Assembly (NCBI GenBank): GCA_031253985.1
Contig: JAIRVH010000042.1
Location: 93,916-157,915 of the forward strand
Source of the DNA: Sphingobacterium sp.
GTDB taxonomy: Bacteria; Bacteroidota; Bacteroidia; Sphingobacteriales; Sphingobacteriaceae
DNA length: 64,000 bases
Reading direction: 5' to 3'
The position numbers were made by a program, and so were the translations under genes. Below the pieces are notes generated by a model. It had not been told where the DNA came from. It saw only the letters and a program-made list of their open reading frames with translations, and did no database searches. Shown here in pieces: positions 1 to 8,996 of this stretch; position 1 is the stretch's first letter; the number at the start of each line of letters is the position of its first letter.

Positions 1-233
1 CAATCGAAATTGCCAATGATACCCCTTACGGATTGGCAGCCTACATCACATCGGCAGATAGGGAAAGGGCAATACGGGTGGCCTCGGAAATCGATGCCGG
101 TCGAGTCTGTATCAATGGATTTAGTCACGACCCTTTCGTTCCGTTTGGCGGATTTAAGCAGTCGGGTATAGGTCGGGAATATGGCGCCTATGGGCTGGAA
201 CCTTATCTGGAAATCAAAGCTGTGCTAAGCTAA
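1..233 (+). CDS. aldehyde dehydrogenase, C-terminal fragment (5' end outside window)
   Basis: The reading frame is open from the first bases of the window, so this is the last 77 or so residues of a longer gene. It carries the late NAD-aldehyde dehydrogenase signature: a 'NDTPYGLAAYI' block, then 'GRVCINGF', then 'PFGGFKQSGIGREYG', which is the conserved C-terminal region next to the active site and oligomerisation strand. The family oxidises aldehydes to acids with NAD(P)+. The catalytic Cys and the Rossmann part lie outside the window, so the substrate cannot be judged. A hairpin follows 17 nt after the stop, then an AraC regulator that may control it. Confidence 0.9.
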   Translation, partial: IEIANDTPYGLAAYITSADRERAIRVASEIDAGRVCINGFSHDPFVPFGGFKQSGIGREYGAYGLEPYLEIKAVLS

Positions 234-240
234 TTTTTTA

Positions 241-248
241 TAAATTTG
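241..248 (+). promoter_or_regulatory. candidate -7 box TAAATTTG for the AraC gene
   Basis: TAAATTTG matches the Bacteroidota -7 element TAnnTTTG. It lies between the aldehyde dehydrogenase stop and the AraC start. No TTTG is found 19 nt upstream, so the assignment rests on the -7 match only, and the downstream hairpin at 251-277 would sit in the transcript's first bases. Confidence 0.35.
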
Positions 249-250
249 AT

Positions 251-277
251 AAAGCGTTGTCGCGTGGACAGCGCTTT
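251..277 (+). terminator. hairpin after the aldehyde dehydrogenase
   Basis: An 11-bp stem (AAAGCGTTGTC paired with GACAGCGCTTT, one G-U pair) closes a 5-nt loop. It begins with AAA and ends with TTT, but no long T tract follows. It most likely ends the aldehyde dehydrogenase transcript; it could also be an operator or leader structure for the following AraC gene. A similar hairpin lies at 14088-14125. Confidence 0.55.
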
Positions 278-295
278 GTCTTGATCAATAAGCTA

Positions 296-1090
296 ATGAT
301 AGAAAATTCGGACATTGTCTATTCCTGTTACCACAAAGTGAGCAGAAAAGGAGAAAACTTTGTGGCTCAGCATACGATTTCATACCAGATGTCGGGTAGT
401 TTTGTATTGGCAGACAACAAAGACAAGTATATTGCCAATCCGGGGGATTTTCATCTCATCAGGAAAAACCAGCTGGTGAAATTTGCGAAAATTCCGCCAC
501 CTAATGGCACCTGTGAAAGCCTGAATATCTATTTGAGTGATGAAAATCTAAAGAATTTTGCGCAGGAATATCAGTTGCAATCCGAACATGTAACGAAAGC
601 AAATGTGCTGGTTAAAATCGATGTCAACTCGGTGCTTGAAAATTTTATCGCTTCGCTGCGGACCCTGCTCACGAGCAATCTGAACACCAAATCACTGACA
701 GACCTGAAAATCAAGGAACTTTTGTTAATCCTCCTTCAGACGAAACCTGAACTCAAAAATATCCTGTTTGATTTTTCCGAACCGCATAAAATAGACCTTG
801 AAGCATTTATGAACCAAAACTATAGGTACAACGTCAATTTGGAGCGTTTTGCCCGCCTCACGGGGAGGAGCCTTGCCACGTTTAAGCGCGATTTTGAAAA
901 AATTTTTCAAACTTCCCCGCACCAATGGATGCTCAAAAAAAGGTTGGACGAAGCCCATTATCTTTTAAAAGAAGAAAAGAAATCTGCTTCTGACATCTTT
1001 GTTGATTTGGGCTTTGAAGATCTTTCTCATTTTTCCTCTGCCTTTAAAAAACAGTTTGGCTACAGTCCGAAAAGTGTAACTAAAATATAG
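296..1090 (+). CDS. AraC family transcriptional regulator
   Basis: The C-terminal ~100 residues form the two helix-turn-helix units of AraC/XylS proteins, including 'NLERFARLTGRSLATFKRDF' and a second unit ending in 'FKKQFGYSPKSV'. The N-terminal ~160 residues look like a cupin-type sensing domain ('SYQMSGSFVL' with 'ANPGDFHLI'). The frame is open from a TTG at 257, but the ATG at 296 lies beyond the hairpin at 251-277 and gives a normal length of 264 residues. It follows an aldehyde dehydrogenase and converges with a drug exporter. Either could be the target; the inducer is unknown. Confidence 0.85.
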   Translation: MIENSDIVYSCYHKVSRKGENFVAQHTISYQMSGSFVLADNKDKYIANPGDFHLIRKNQLVKFAKIPPPNGTCESLNIYLSDENLKNFAQEYQLQSEHVTKANVLVKIDVNSVLENFIASLRTLLTSNLNTKSLTDLKIKELLLILLQTKPELKNILFDFSEPHKIDLEAFMNQNYRYNVNLERFARLTGRSLATFKRDFEKIFQTSPHQWMLKKRLDEAHYLLKEEKKSASDIFVDLGFEDLSHFSSAFKKQFGYSPKSVTKI

Positions 1091-1099
1091 TAGAGAGGC

Positions 1100-2512
1100 T
1101 TAAGCGGCCTTCTGCACTTCTTTTTGTGCTGGAAGGCCCCTTAAATTCCTGCCGTCGCCCGGTTTGATTTTGAAGTATTCAATTAAGGATAGTAGGGACA
1201 GGGCCGCAATTAATTGTAAGGCCAGACTGAAATCCCGCATCTGATAAATGGTATCCTGATAATAACTACTGGCCAGGTGAAGAGTTACTGCTCCTAAGGC
1301 GATCCCCATACCAAGTGCCATTTGCTGCGCCGTATTATACAGGGTATTTGCATTGCTCATCTGCTCATTGGGTATGTCTGCATAGGCCAGGGTGTTAAGG
1401 CTTGTAAATTGAAGCGAACGTGTAAGTCCGGAGAAAAAGAACACAATGGCGACAAGCCAGATCGGTGTCTGTAGGGAAAGCAGTGAAAGGCCGGCCGTAA
1501 ACAATGTTAAAATAATACCATTCCCGATTAGCACTTTACGAAAGTCAAATCTTCGTGTGATCCATATGGCTACGGGCTTCATGCTCATACTGCCCAGCAT
1601 GTTGGCCATATAGAGGAGGCCTGCGTGAAATGGGCTCAGTCCAAAGCCCAGCTGTAACATAAGCGGCAAGATAAACGGAGCAACATTGATCACCATACGG
1701 GTGATCGATCCAGAATAGACCGTAACCCTGAATGTCTTTATTTTGAGGACACTATAATCGATCAATGGGTACTTGATACGTTTGGAGTGCCAGATGGAAA
1801 CGGCCATTAGCGCAAAGCTTACAACAATAGTAACAATGGGTTTGGTATAATCTCCTTTGGCTGCACCGATCATTTCAGTACCCAGCATGATGCCGGCGAG
1901 ACCGATCCCGCTGATAAAAAAACCGATAATATCGAGTGGGCGGATATTTTCAGATTCCATCGCTGGAATAAATTTATTGACTGCCCACAGCGCAAATACC
2001 CCGACGGGTACATTGATAAAGAAAATCCAGTGCCAGCTAAAATAGGTCGTAAAAAATCCGCCCAATACGGGACCAATAATAGGTCCCAATAATCCAGCCC
2101 AGGCAATATAACCGATCGCATCAACCAGATCTTTCTTTGCGGTATGCTTTAGTACAATGAGACGGCCGACAGGTACCATCAGTGCGCCGGCTGTACCTTG
2201 ACAGATTCGCGCGATCACGAAAGCTGTTAAGTTGGTACTCAGCCCACAGGCGATGGACGAAAGTATAAATCCAATAATTGCCGTATTGAACACTTTTTTT
2301 GCACCATAACGGTCGGCAATCCAGCCGCTGATTGGAATAAATACGGCTAACATGACCGTATAGGAGGTAATGCCCGCGCTGAGCTGTACCACATTACGCT
2401 CAAAATCATGTGCCATTTTGGGTAAGGCCGTTGATATCGCTGTGGTGTCGAGCATCTCCATAAGCAGTGTGCCACCAACTATGAGCGATATGATGCGTGA
2501 TTCTTTCTTCAT
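1100..2512 (-). CDS. MFS transporter, DHA2 (EmrB/QacA-like) family
   Basis: A 470-residue inner-membrane protein with many hydrophobic segments and DHA2 signatures: 'LLMEMLDTTAISTALPKMA' in the first segment (motif D1), 'GWIADRYGAKKVF' in loop 2-3 (motif A) and 'GPIIGPVLGGFF' in segment 5 (motif C of drug/H+ antiporters). The family exports drugs by proton antiport. An in-frame ATG at 2584 would add 24 charged residues, but the -7 box at 2551-2558 lies inside that stretch, so I chose 2512. It converges with the AraC gene with a 9-nt gap. No membrane-fusion or outer-membrane partner is next to it. Confidence 0.88.
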   Translation of the reverse strand: MKKESRIISLIVGGTLLMEMLDTTAISTALPKMAHDFERNVVQLSAGITSYTVMLAVFIPISGWIADRYGAKKVFNTAIIGFILSSIACGLSTNLTAFVIARICQGTAGALMVPVGRLIVLKHTAKKDLVDAIGYIAWAGLLGPIIGPVLGGFFTTYFSWHWIFFINVPVGVFALWAVNKFIPAMESENIRPLDIIGFFISGIGLAGIMLGTEMIGAAKGDYTKPIVTIVVSFALMAVSIWHSKRIKYPLIDYSVLKIKTFRVTVYSGSITRMVINVAPFILPLMLQLGFGLSPFHAGLLYMANMLGSMSMKPVAIWITRRFDFRKVLIGNGIILTLFTAGLSLLSLQTPIWLVAIVFFFSGLTRSLQFTSLNTLAYADIPNEQMSNANTLYNTAQQMALGMGIALGAVTLHLASSYYQDTIYQMRDFSLALQLIAALSLLSLIEYFKIKPGDGRNLRGLPAQKEVQKAA

Positions 2513-2550
2513 TTTGCTCTTCTTCAATCCCGGACGGGATACATTTGCGA

Positions 2551-2558
2551 CAAAAGTA
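2551..2558 (-). promoter_or_regulatory. candidate -7 box TACTTTTG for the DHA2 exporter
   Basis: On the minus strand TACTTTTG matches TAnnTTTG. The predicted start site is about 34 nt upstream of the ATG at 2512. No good -33 TTTG is seen at 19 nt, so a helper protein or weak promoter is possible. Confidence 0.4.
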
Positions 2559-2665
2559 AACCTATCCAAAAAAAGAAAAGTCATTTAAAGGCAATTAAAT
2601 GTAGACCAATCTGGCTGCGTACGTGTTTGCCGGAGAACCGAAGAAAATAAATTGTAAAATTAATA

Positions 2666-4642
2666 TTACTGCACTGGAAGCCGCACCTTAAAGGTGGTTC
2701 CGCCCGCGGAGTTGCTCTCTACAGCGATATGTCCATTATGCAGTTCTACAATTTCACGGCAGAGATAGAGGCCTATGCCAAATCCCGAGATTGTTCCGAC
2801 CCGATCTTTTCCTGCCCTGTAAAATCGCTCGAATATCTGATCGCGGTCTTCCTCGGCAATTCCCATCCCTTGGTCGCTGACAAAAATTTCTATATCCTTG
2901 TTTTCCGTGGCCAAATAGCCAAATGTAATCTGGGTTCCTATCGGCGAATATTTGGCTGCATTTTCTACCAGATTTTGGATTACCTGTGCAATCTTATTCA
3001 GGTCAGCATCGATGGATAGACTTTGCGTCAGGTCAGCGACAATCTGATGAGAGTGGATCCTCAGTTTAAATTCATCTTCAAGTTCAGTAAATAATTCCTT
3101 CAGATCAAATACTTCTCTTTCGATCATCATTCTGCCAGAGTCGAACCGCGAAATGTTCAGGAATCCATTGATGAGGTTCTTCATATTGCGGACCTGTCGA
3201 AGAGCTTTCATCGTGACATCCTGGTAATTCGTATTTGCTGTAAGAATTGCCTGACGCTGCATCAATTGAAGATAGGCGTTTATAGAGGTCAGGGGGGTCT
3301 TTAGTTCATGGCTCGCGATGCTTATAAAATCATTTTTCCGCTGTTCCTCAGCCTTCTGTTCGGTAATATCCCTTAACGTACCATTCAGACTTACGGCTTT
3401 TCCCTTGGCATCATAAAACACTTTACCACGGGCCTGCACGAGTCTGCCATTTGGAGCCTGTGGGTGGATGATACGGTATTCAATAAAGTAATTGCCATCC
3501 GACTCTTCGCTAAGCGCATCAGTGATGGCAGCCATTACACGTTCCTGATCTTGTTCTACGATGGAATTAATTGCGGCGGATAAATCCAATTGATCCTCAT
3601 CGCTTAAACCGAACCATAGTTTTAATAGCGCATTTCCGGAGAACAGGTTCACCTCAGGCTCATAATAGAACGTGGCAAGCTCTCCGGCATCAATAGCCAG
3701 GGACAGCATTTGTTGGTCTTTTTCGCTTTTCCGGCGTTCAAGAACCTGGTCGGTAATTTCTTCCAGGATGATCAGAATTCCCGTAACGTCATTATCCGCT
3801 GAAAAAATAGGTTGATAAATGGAGTTTACGACCGCCTCCCGCAGTCCGTCCTTGTGGCGCAGCAGTATGGAAAGTTCATTATTTGTTTTCCGTTCGCCTT
3901 TTTCAAACGCTTCGCGGAGCCATTGGTTCATGGGTTGGCCTTGCAGCTCGGGCCTTGCGGTTTCGTGGGGCAGGCCTTGCACTTCCGCCAAATGACGTCC
4001 CCAGATCTTTAATATGGTTGGATTGGCAATGTCAATAATTAATTCCGGACCCTTTAGCATCGCTATGCCGACCGGCGCCTGCTCAATAATTGTCCGCACC
4101 TGTTCACGGCTTTCTGCCAGAAGATTTAAAGAGTTGTTGAGCTCATCATTTGTGGCGGTCAATTCTTCCAGCGTTGCGGCCATTTCCTCCATAAGCCCCT
4201 GTTCCTTTTTTTCTTTTTCCCGTATTTGTTGCTGATGCTGCCTTCTTAAAGTAACGTTGTGGGCAGTGTTCAAAATGCACCAGGTTTTGTTGTTTTGGTC
4301 TAATAGGGCCCTATATTCATAATCGAAATAGTCGGTCACGGGAACTCCATCCTTTATGAGCCTGGCTGGTGCCTCCTTAACGGAATAGGATTTGCCCGTA
4401 CGCCAAACCTCCTGCAGAATAGATAAAAACGGCTGGTCTTCCAGTTCAGGAATAGCACTGATCAGCGCCTTTCCAATAACGGACGCGTCTTTCCCCCATA
4501 CGCTAAGCATACCCTCATTGGCAAACTGGATGGTCATCTCTGTTCCAGTATAGATTGATGTGGGCTCGGGAGAACAGCTCAGTGCCTGTAAGATAAGGTC
4601 CTCGCCAAATGAGGCGCTGCCAAATATTTTTTTGATGTCCAT
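2666..4642 (-). CDS. multi-PAS sensor histidine kinase
   Basis: A 658-residue cytoplasmic kinase with no clear membrane segment. Order: PAS (about 20-135), a Glu-rich coiled coil (135-185), PAS (185-305), PAS (about 315-435), HisKA with the phospho-acceptor His445 in 'SHELKTPLTS', then HATPase with N box 'NLVENAAKYSP', 'DQGMGIAEED' and 'GFGIGLYLC'. Several PAS domains in a soluble kinase suggest sensing of a ligand, redox state or energy state inside the cell. No response regulator is adjacent, so it is an orphan here. A perfect -7 box lies 5 nt before the ATG, suggesting a leaderless mRNA. Confidence 0.92.
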   Translation of the reverse strand: MDIKKIFGSASFGEDLILQALSCSPEPTSIYTGTEMTIQFANEGMLSVWGKDASVIGKALISAIPELEDQPFLSILQEVWRTGKSYSVKEAPARLIKDGVPVTDYFDYEYRALLDQNNKTWCILNTAHNVTLRRQHQQQIREKEKKEQGLMEEMAATLEELTATNDELNNSLNLLAESREQVRTIIEQAPVGIAMLKGPELIIDIANPTILKIWGRHLAEVQGLPHETARPELQGQPMNQWLREAFEKGERKTNNELSILLRHKDGLREAVVNSIYQPIFSADNDVTGILIILEEITDQVLERRKSEKDQQMLSLAIDAGELATFYYEPEVNLFSGNALLKLWFGLSDEDQLDLSAAINSIVEQDQERVMAAITDALSEESDGNYFIEYRIIHPQAPNGRLVQARGKVFYDAKGKAVSLNGTLRDITEQKAEEQRKNDFISIASHELKTPLTSINAYLQLMQRQAILTANTNYQDVTMKALRQVRNMKNLINGFLNISRFDSGRMMIEREVFDLKELFTELEDEFKLRIHSHQIVADLTQSLSIDADLNKIAQVIQNLVENAAKYSPIGTQITFGYLATENKDIEIFVSDQGMGIAEEDRDQIFERFYRAGKDRVGTISGFGIGLYLCREIVELHNGHIAVESNSAGGTTFKVRLPVQ

Positions 4643-4647
4643 TAGAC

Positions 4648-4655
4648 CAAAGATA
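4648..4655 (-). promoter_or_regulatory. -7 box TATCTTTG directly before the kinase start
   Basis: TATCTTTG matches TAnnTTTG exactly and ends 5 nt before the ATG at 4642. A start site 4-6 nt past the box would fall on or next to the start codon, giving a leaderless or nearly leaderless transcript. No -33 TTTG is visible at the usual spacing. Confidence 0.45.
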
Positions 4656-4762
4656 AAAAATACATTCTATAGCGTAATACATTATCTTCCGCTCCGGGAA
4701 GTAAAGTTTTGAAGAAAGCTGAACCATCTGCTTTCTGTATGCAAATCCCGGCGAAAAGTCGC

Positions 4763-5371
4763 TTAAGGCTTTGCATAAGGTAACCGTTCAATGCGGCTCG
4801 TGGTATGGTAGCTGTCAAGACCGCTTGTGGTCACTGTCCCGGCTTCTTCGATATCGATATAGCCATCCTCTTTTAAACAGTTGTCGGGCACGAAAACGGT
4901 TGCGATCTGGCCAATGACCAGGGTAGTTCCATTCAGCTCAATGGCTGTTTTCTGAACAAAGTTGCAGGCAAACTTTATTTTGCTCTCGCGGACAAAAGGG
5001 ACCGGGATTTTTTCGAGGTATTCCGGACTGAGGCCAACCTTTTCAAATTCACTCACACCCTTGGGATATTTGGCACTGCATTGATGTGCCTGCTGGACAA
5101 ACTCGGGTGAGACATGATTAATGGTGTAACATTGCTGATCCAGTATATTCTCCAGGGTGCTGCTAAAATCTGTCGCTGGCCTGAGTATGATACCGCAGAG
5201 CGCGGGATCTGCGCCCAGGTGGAACAAACTGCTGAACGTGGCTAGATTTTCACTTCCGTCCCTGTTTTTTGTACCGATCAATACCAGGCTTTTAAAACCG
5301 CCCAGCGAGTTGATAAAATTAGCTCTGTATCTTCTTTCAAATGCCGCAATGGCCTGTTCATTATAAATCAT
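4763..5371 (-). CDS. flavin reductase-like FMN-binding protein
   Basis: A 202-residue protein of the flavin reductase-like split-barrel fold: 'NSLGGFKSLVLIGTKNRDGSENLATFSS' near the N terminus fits the conserved FMN-binding entry of the family, and 'CYTINHVSPEF' and 'LVIGQIATVFV' fit the later strands. Members bind FMN and either reduce it with NAD(P)H or act as flavin-dependent oxidoreductases. It starts 17 nt after the SDR gene upstream, so the two are probably cotranscribed. The substrate cannot be read from the sequence. Confidence 0.82.
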   Translation of the reverse strand: MIYNEQAIAAFERRYRANFINSLGGFKSLVLIGTKNRDGSENLATFSSLFHLGADPALCGIILRPATDFSSTLENILDQQCYTINHVSPEFVQQAHQCSAKYPKGVSEFEKVGLSPEYLEKIPVPFVRESKIKFACNFVQKTAIELNGTTLVIGQIATVFVPDNCLKEDGYIDIEEAGTVTTSGLDSYHTTSRIERLPYAKP

Positions 5372-5388
5372 CGTTCACAAATACTTTT

Positions 5389-6807
5389 CTAGGTGTTAGC
5401 AATTCTATTAATCATGCCCCTAAATATGAAGCCATGGAAGGGCCATACTGCATACCAGTAGAGCCTTCCGGCAAGGCCAAGGGGCCTGAAAGTCGCGGTC
5501 TGTAGCAGGATATTATCTTCAATTTTAAATTCTAGCCATGCCTCTCCCGGTAGTTTCATCTCGGCATAGAGCAGCAATCGTTTTGTCTTTTTGTCTGCGA
5601 TCAGAACGCGCCAAAAATCAAGTGCATCGCCGGCCGACAGGTCACTTTTATTCTTTCGTCCCCGCCGCATGCCCACTCCGCCAACTAACTGATCCATGAA
5701 TCCACGGATTTTCCAGAGCCAGTTGCCATAATACCAGCCAGAATTGCCACCTATGGACCATATTTTCGTTAATGATGCCTCACTATTAGGAAGGGGAGCC
5801 GTGCGGACATCCCTAAAGCAACCATAAGTGGGCACTTCCAGCAAACGGGTGAGTCCGCCCGATAAAATATGACTCGTCTGGGCATCTTTCCAGCTGGAAA
5901 CCACATTGTCGCTTTCAATTTTTTGAAAAGCTAACTGGATGGATGCGCGGTAATTGATCAACTTGATACCCAATTCGTCGGCCAGGCGATTTGGTTTACA
6001 GATCACTTCCACTTTCATGCTATCAACCAGGTTTTTGGCCAGGTTATAGGAAGTTGAGGTCACAAAATAGAGCCAGTAGGAGGAAAGCCGCGGCGTCATA
6101 AGCGGGATCACAAAGATGTGCCGCCTAAGTTTTCGTTCGGCAGCATATTGCAGCAGCATCTCTTTATAGCTGAGGATGTCTGGACCGCCGATATCATAGC
6201 TTTTGTTAAAGGTATGCGGGTTGGCGATAACACCGATCATAAATTCGATCACGTTGCGTATGGCGATAGGCTGACATTTCGTCTTCAGCCATCTGGGCGT
6301 AATCATCACTGGAAGTTTTTCCACAAGGTCGCGAATGATCTCGAACGATGCGCTTCCCGAGCCAACGATGATACCGGCCCGCAGGGTGGTGATCGGAATC
6401 CGCCCGCTAGCCAGGATGTTTTCAACGTTTCTTCTCGAGTCGAGATGCTTCGATAAGTGATCTGAATTAATTATTCCACTCAGATAAATGATCTGCTGCG
6501 CGCTGGTTTTTTCCATAAAGTTCCTGAAGTTGGTTGCACATTGCGCTTCCATTTGCTGGAAATCACCTGACTGCGTCGCCATGGAATGGATCAGGAAATA
6601 AGCGATGTCAATTTCAGGAGGAATATTTTTTAGGGTCTCCTGATCCAGGAAGTCAACTTCGACAACTTCAACAGGTCCCGGGATGGCTGACGTATCAAAA
6701 CGATTTTTATCTCTTACACAGCAGATAACTTCATGCCCCTGTTCCAGCAACACAGGCAAAAGACGTTTTCCGATATACCCGGTAACTCCGGTCAAGAGAA
6801 TTTTCAT
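5389..6807 (-). CDS. NAD(P)-binding SDR with C-terminal DUF2867-type domain
   Basis: The 472-residue protein starts with an atypical-SDR Rossmann fold ('LLTGVTGYIGKRLLPVLLEQGHEV', residues 3-26) and continues with 'AYFLIHSMA' and 'IIYLSGI', as in NmrA-like or epimerase-like proteins. The C-terminal ~170 residues ('NSGWYYGNWLWKIRGFMDQL' and 'DALDFWRVLIAD') fit the DUF2867 domain found fused to such SDRs. The function of this fusion is not established; a lipid or quinone-like substrate is possible, but that is a guess. It is first in an operon with the flavin protein and has a TAnnTTTG box 41 nt upstream. Confidence 0.85.
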   Translation of the reverse strand: MKILLTGVTGYIGKRLLPVLLEQGHEVICCVRDKNRFDTSAIPGPVEVVEVDFLDQETLKNIPPEIDIAYFLIHSMATQSGDFQQMEAQCATNFRNFMEKTSAQQIIYLSGIINSDHLSKHLDSRRNVENILASGRIPITTLRAGIIVGSGSASFEIIRDLVEKLPVMITPRWLKTKCQPIAIRNVIEFMIGVIANPHTFNKSYDIGGPDILSYKEMLLQYAAERKLRRHIFVIPLMTPRLSSYWLYFVTSTSYNLAKNLVDSMKVEVICKPNRLADELGIKLINYRASIQLAFQKIESDNVVSSWKDAQTSHILSGGLTRLLEVPTYGCFRDVRTAPLPNSEASLTKIWSIGGNSGWYYGNWLWKIRGFMDQLVGGVGMRRGRKNKSDLSAGDALDFWRVLIADKKTKRLLLYAEMKLPGEAWLEFKIEDNILLQTATFRPLGLAGRLYWYAVWPFHGFIFRGMINRIANT

Positions 6808-6848
6808 AGCCTGGATTGTTTTGTGGCAGTTGTTAATTTTGTTATATA

Positions 6849-6856
6849 CAAATATA
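6849..6856 (-). promoter_or_regulatory. candidate -7 box TATATTTG for the SDR-flavin protein operon
   Basis: On the minus strand TATATTTG matches TAnnTTTG exactly, 41 nt before the ATG at 6807. A TTTG also lies a few bases upstream but too close to act as a -33 element. Confidence 0.45.
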
Positions 6857-6941
6857 CCAAAATGCAGACTATATTGTTTTTGTTTGGTGTATTTTTATTC
6901 TATTGTGTTGAAGTCTACCTTATTGATTATCGTGAAGTCGG

Positions 6942-6972
6942 AAATAAAAAAGGCGCACGGGAGCGTGCGCCT
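6942..6972 (-). terminator. rho-independent terminator of the ABC export operon
   Basis: Read on the minus strand, AAGGCGCAC and GTGCGCCTT form a perfect 9-bp GC-rich stem around a 5-nt loop, followed by a T-rich run (TTTTTTATTT). It lies about 45 nt past the permease stop at 7019. Confidence 0.85.
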
Positions 6973-7018
6973 TACAGTTTATGAATGCAGTTTTGACAAA
7001 CTGCTTTGGTGGAAGCGC

Positions 7019-8017
7019 TTAACTTCTGATTTCCCGCCGCATGAAAATGTAATAAGACCAGGCAAAACAGATCATCATGGCTGCGCTGAGCCCGCTGACC
7101 TGTGGCCAGACCATCAGAAAACTTTCCCGAAAGGAGAGTGGCGAAGGGATGGCACCGACCATCTGTTCCATGGAAATAGGGCCGAGGCTGCGTACCGAGG
7201 GCATTAATAGGGTAGTCGTAGCATCGCTATACAGCTGGCTCGGTGATAACCGGAGCAGATTTAAGATGAGTTCATTGTAGCCGATATACTCCTGCTCCGA
7301 AATATAATTGGGGTTGGGCAGAAAGGGGCGTATCGCCAGATTGACCAGGATCGGGAAAAATACGGTGAAAAATAGCCAGATGCCGATGGCGGTAAGTGCT
7401 GAGGTGGCCGGCTGCCGGAAGCGGATCGACAACAGGATGGACAGGCTAAGCCAGAAGGCAACATAAAGCACACTGATCAAGGTAAAACCCAAAATACGTA
7501 GCAGTTCCTGGGGTTCTATCCGAACGCCGGTACCCAGCAGACCGCCCCCGATCATCAGCATGACCAGCGCAACAAATAATGTTCCCACCACGGCCAATGG
7601 TGCCAGAAATTTGGCGAAAAGCAGATTGTCCCGGTAAATCGGCTGTGCCAGCAAACGGGTCAGTGTTCCATTGTTATATTCTGCATTGACGGCGTCAAAA
7701 CCCAGGGCTATGCCCAATAGTGGCGCCAGAAAGTTTAAAAAAACATGAAATGGCGGAATGGAATTGTCCGTTGTGGTCAGTAGCTTGAGATAGAGAAAAG
7801 ACTGATCGGGATCGCGCATATTGCTGACAGCGTCTTTGAGTCCCATAGATGAAACGTAGAGGGATGCGCCGAAGGTCAGTGCAATAAGCAGGATCAGTAT
7901 AATAAAACGCCAGCTGCGGATATGTGCCGCAATTTCTTTGCGGACCAGCACCTGCATCGGAAAGGATGGCCGTTTATTGATATCTTTTGAAGAAACCGTT
8001 GGATTTTTCATAGGCAT
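7019..8017 (-). CDS. ABC-2 type transporter permease
   Basis: A 332-residue membrane protein with about six hydrophobic segments and the ABC-2 feature of a large extracytoplasmic region after the first helix ('MGLKDAVSNMRDPDQSF'). 'EYNNGTLTRLLAQPIYRDNLLFAKF' matches the cytoplasmic coupling segment of ABC-2 permeases ('G T ... L ... P ... K'). It starts inside the 3' end of the ATPase gene (44-nt overlap from ATG 8017; 38 nt if the second ATG at 8011 is used), so translation is probably coupled. With the ATPase and the NEW3 protein it forms an export or envelope-linked ABC complex of unknown cargo. Confidence 0.87.
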   Translation of the reverse strand: MPMKNPTVSSKDINKRPSFPMQVLVRKEIAAHIRSWRFIILILLIALTFGASLYVSSMGLKDAVSNMRDPDQSFLYLKLLTTTDNSIPPFHVFLNFLAPLLGIALGFDAVNAEYNNGTLTRLLAQPIYRDNLLFAKFLAPLAVVGTLFVALVMLMIGGGLLGTGVRIEPQELLRILGFTLISVLYVAFWLSLSILLSIRFRQPATSALTAIGIWLFFTVFFPILVNLAIRPFLPNPNYISEQEYIGYNELILNLLRLSPSQLYSDATTTLLMPSVRSLGPISMEQMVGAIPSPLSFRESFLMVWPQVSGLSAAMMICFAWSYYIFMRREIRS

Positions 8018-8981
8018 TATCTGTAGTTATGCTGTTCTCAAAATAGGTATTATAAATATCGTCGAGCTGGTAGTCGTTGCGGCTCACGGAAACAATAGCA
8101 GCACCATTGTTTACCAGCATGCGTACCGCCATTGCCGTCGTATCGCTGTCTGTCTTTAATTCGATGGTCAGTCCGTTCACCGTAAGATCACGGAGTCCGG
8201 GCAGGGCCTTTAATGCTTCTTCAAACCGTTTGATATCTCCTTGGGCATGTTCAAGGGTAATGACGGTACTGATGCCTTTCTGCTGCTGCAGGTTATGGGC
8301 AAGGCTTTCGAGCGACCCTTCAACCAGTAGCTTTCCGCCAACAAAAATACCTACGCGATCGCATACGCGCTGCACCTGGTGGAGGTGGTGTGAAGAAAGC
8401 AGTACCGTGAGGTTATGCTCCCTGCTGAGCTGCTTGATGAGTTCGAGGAATTCGTCAACACCCTTGGGATCAATGCCCAGCGTAGGTTCGTCGAGGATAG
8501 CAACCTCAGGAGCCTTGATGAGCACTTCGGCCAAGCCTAAACGTTGTTTCATCCCACGGGAAAATGCGCCCGTTTTTTTATGCATTTCCTTTTCAAGTCC
8601 GACAACATGCAACATATCTTTCGCAGATGCTTGCGCATCGGATTCCGAAAGGCCATTTAATCTGGCAATGAAGCATAGGTTTTCCAGCGCCGTCATATCT
8701 GGGTAGAAACCTACATTGTCGGGTAGGTAGCCAACCTTGCGTTTCACCGCGATCGGATTGCGCGTGGCATTATAGCCACAGACATAGGCGGTGCCGGCCG
8801 TGGGTTCGGTCAAGCCCAGCATCATCAGGATGCTGGTTGTCTTTCCGGCTCCATTGGGGCCAAGCAGGCCAAAGATCTCTCCGGGATAAATATGCAGGTC
8901 CAACTGGTCTACGGCGGTTACTTTACCGTAGCTTTTTGTCAGGCCTGTCAATTGAATGATAGGGTCCTTCATGATGATCAT
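7974..8981 (-). CDS. ABC transporter ATP-binding protein
   Basis: A 335-residue ATPase of the ABC-2 partner type. Walker A is 'GPNGAGKTT' (about residue 40), the signature loop is 'FSRGMKQRLGLA' (a variant LSGGQ typical of CcmA/NatA-type proteins), and Walker B is 'VAILDEPTLGID'. The switch His follows in 'LLSSHHLHQV'. The ~100 residues after the nucleotide-binding domain form the C-terminal extension seen in this subgroup. It sits between the NEW3 gene (15-nt gap) and the permease (overlap), all one operon. Confidence 0.93.
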   Translation of the reverse strand: MIIMKDPIIQLTGLTKSYGKVTAVDQLDLHIYPGEIFGLLGPNGAGKTTSILMMLGLTEPTAGTAYVCGYNATRNPIAVKRKVGYLPDNVGFYPDMTALENLCFIARLNGLSESDAQASAKDMLHVVGLEKEMHKKTGAFSRGMKQRLGLAEVLIKAPEVAILDEPTLGIDPKGVDEFLELIKQLSREHNLTVLLSSHHLHQVQRVCDRVGIFVGGKLLVEGSLESLAHNLQQQKGISTVITLEHAQGDIKRFEEALKALPGLRDLTVNGLTIELKTDSDTTAMAVRMLVNNGAAIVSVSRNDYQLDDIYNTYFENSITTDNAYEKSNGFFKRYQ

Positions 8982-8996
8982 CTTTTTGTAACGCCC

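Noticed and set aside
257..295. TTG start extending the first AraC gene by 13 codons
   Set aside because: It would start inside the hairpin stem at 251-277; the ATG at 296 gives a normal family length.
1105..1139. GGCCTTC/GAAGGCC hairpin at the MFS 3' end
   Set aside because: It lies inside the coding sequence and has no T tract; probably codon-driven, at most a minor 3' structure.
2513..2584. 24-codon N-terminal extension of the DHA2 exporter
   Set aside because: It contains the -7 box at 2551-2558 and adds charged residues before the first membrane helix.
6683..7207. 174-codon plus-strand frame
   Set aside because: It runs antisense to the SDR start, the terminator and the permease end, and has no recognisable domain or ribosome site.
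8077..8706. 209-codon plus-strand frame
   Set aside because: Lies fully antisense to the ABC ATPase; the Ser/Arg-rich composition is that of a shadow frame.
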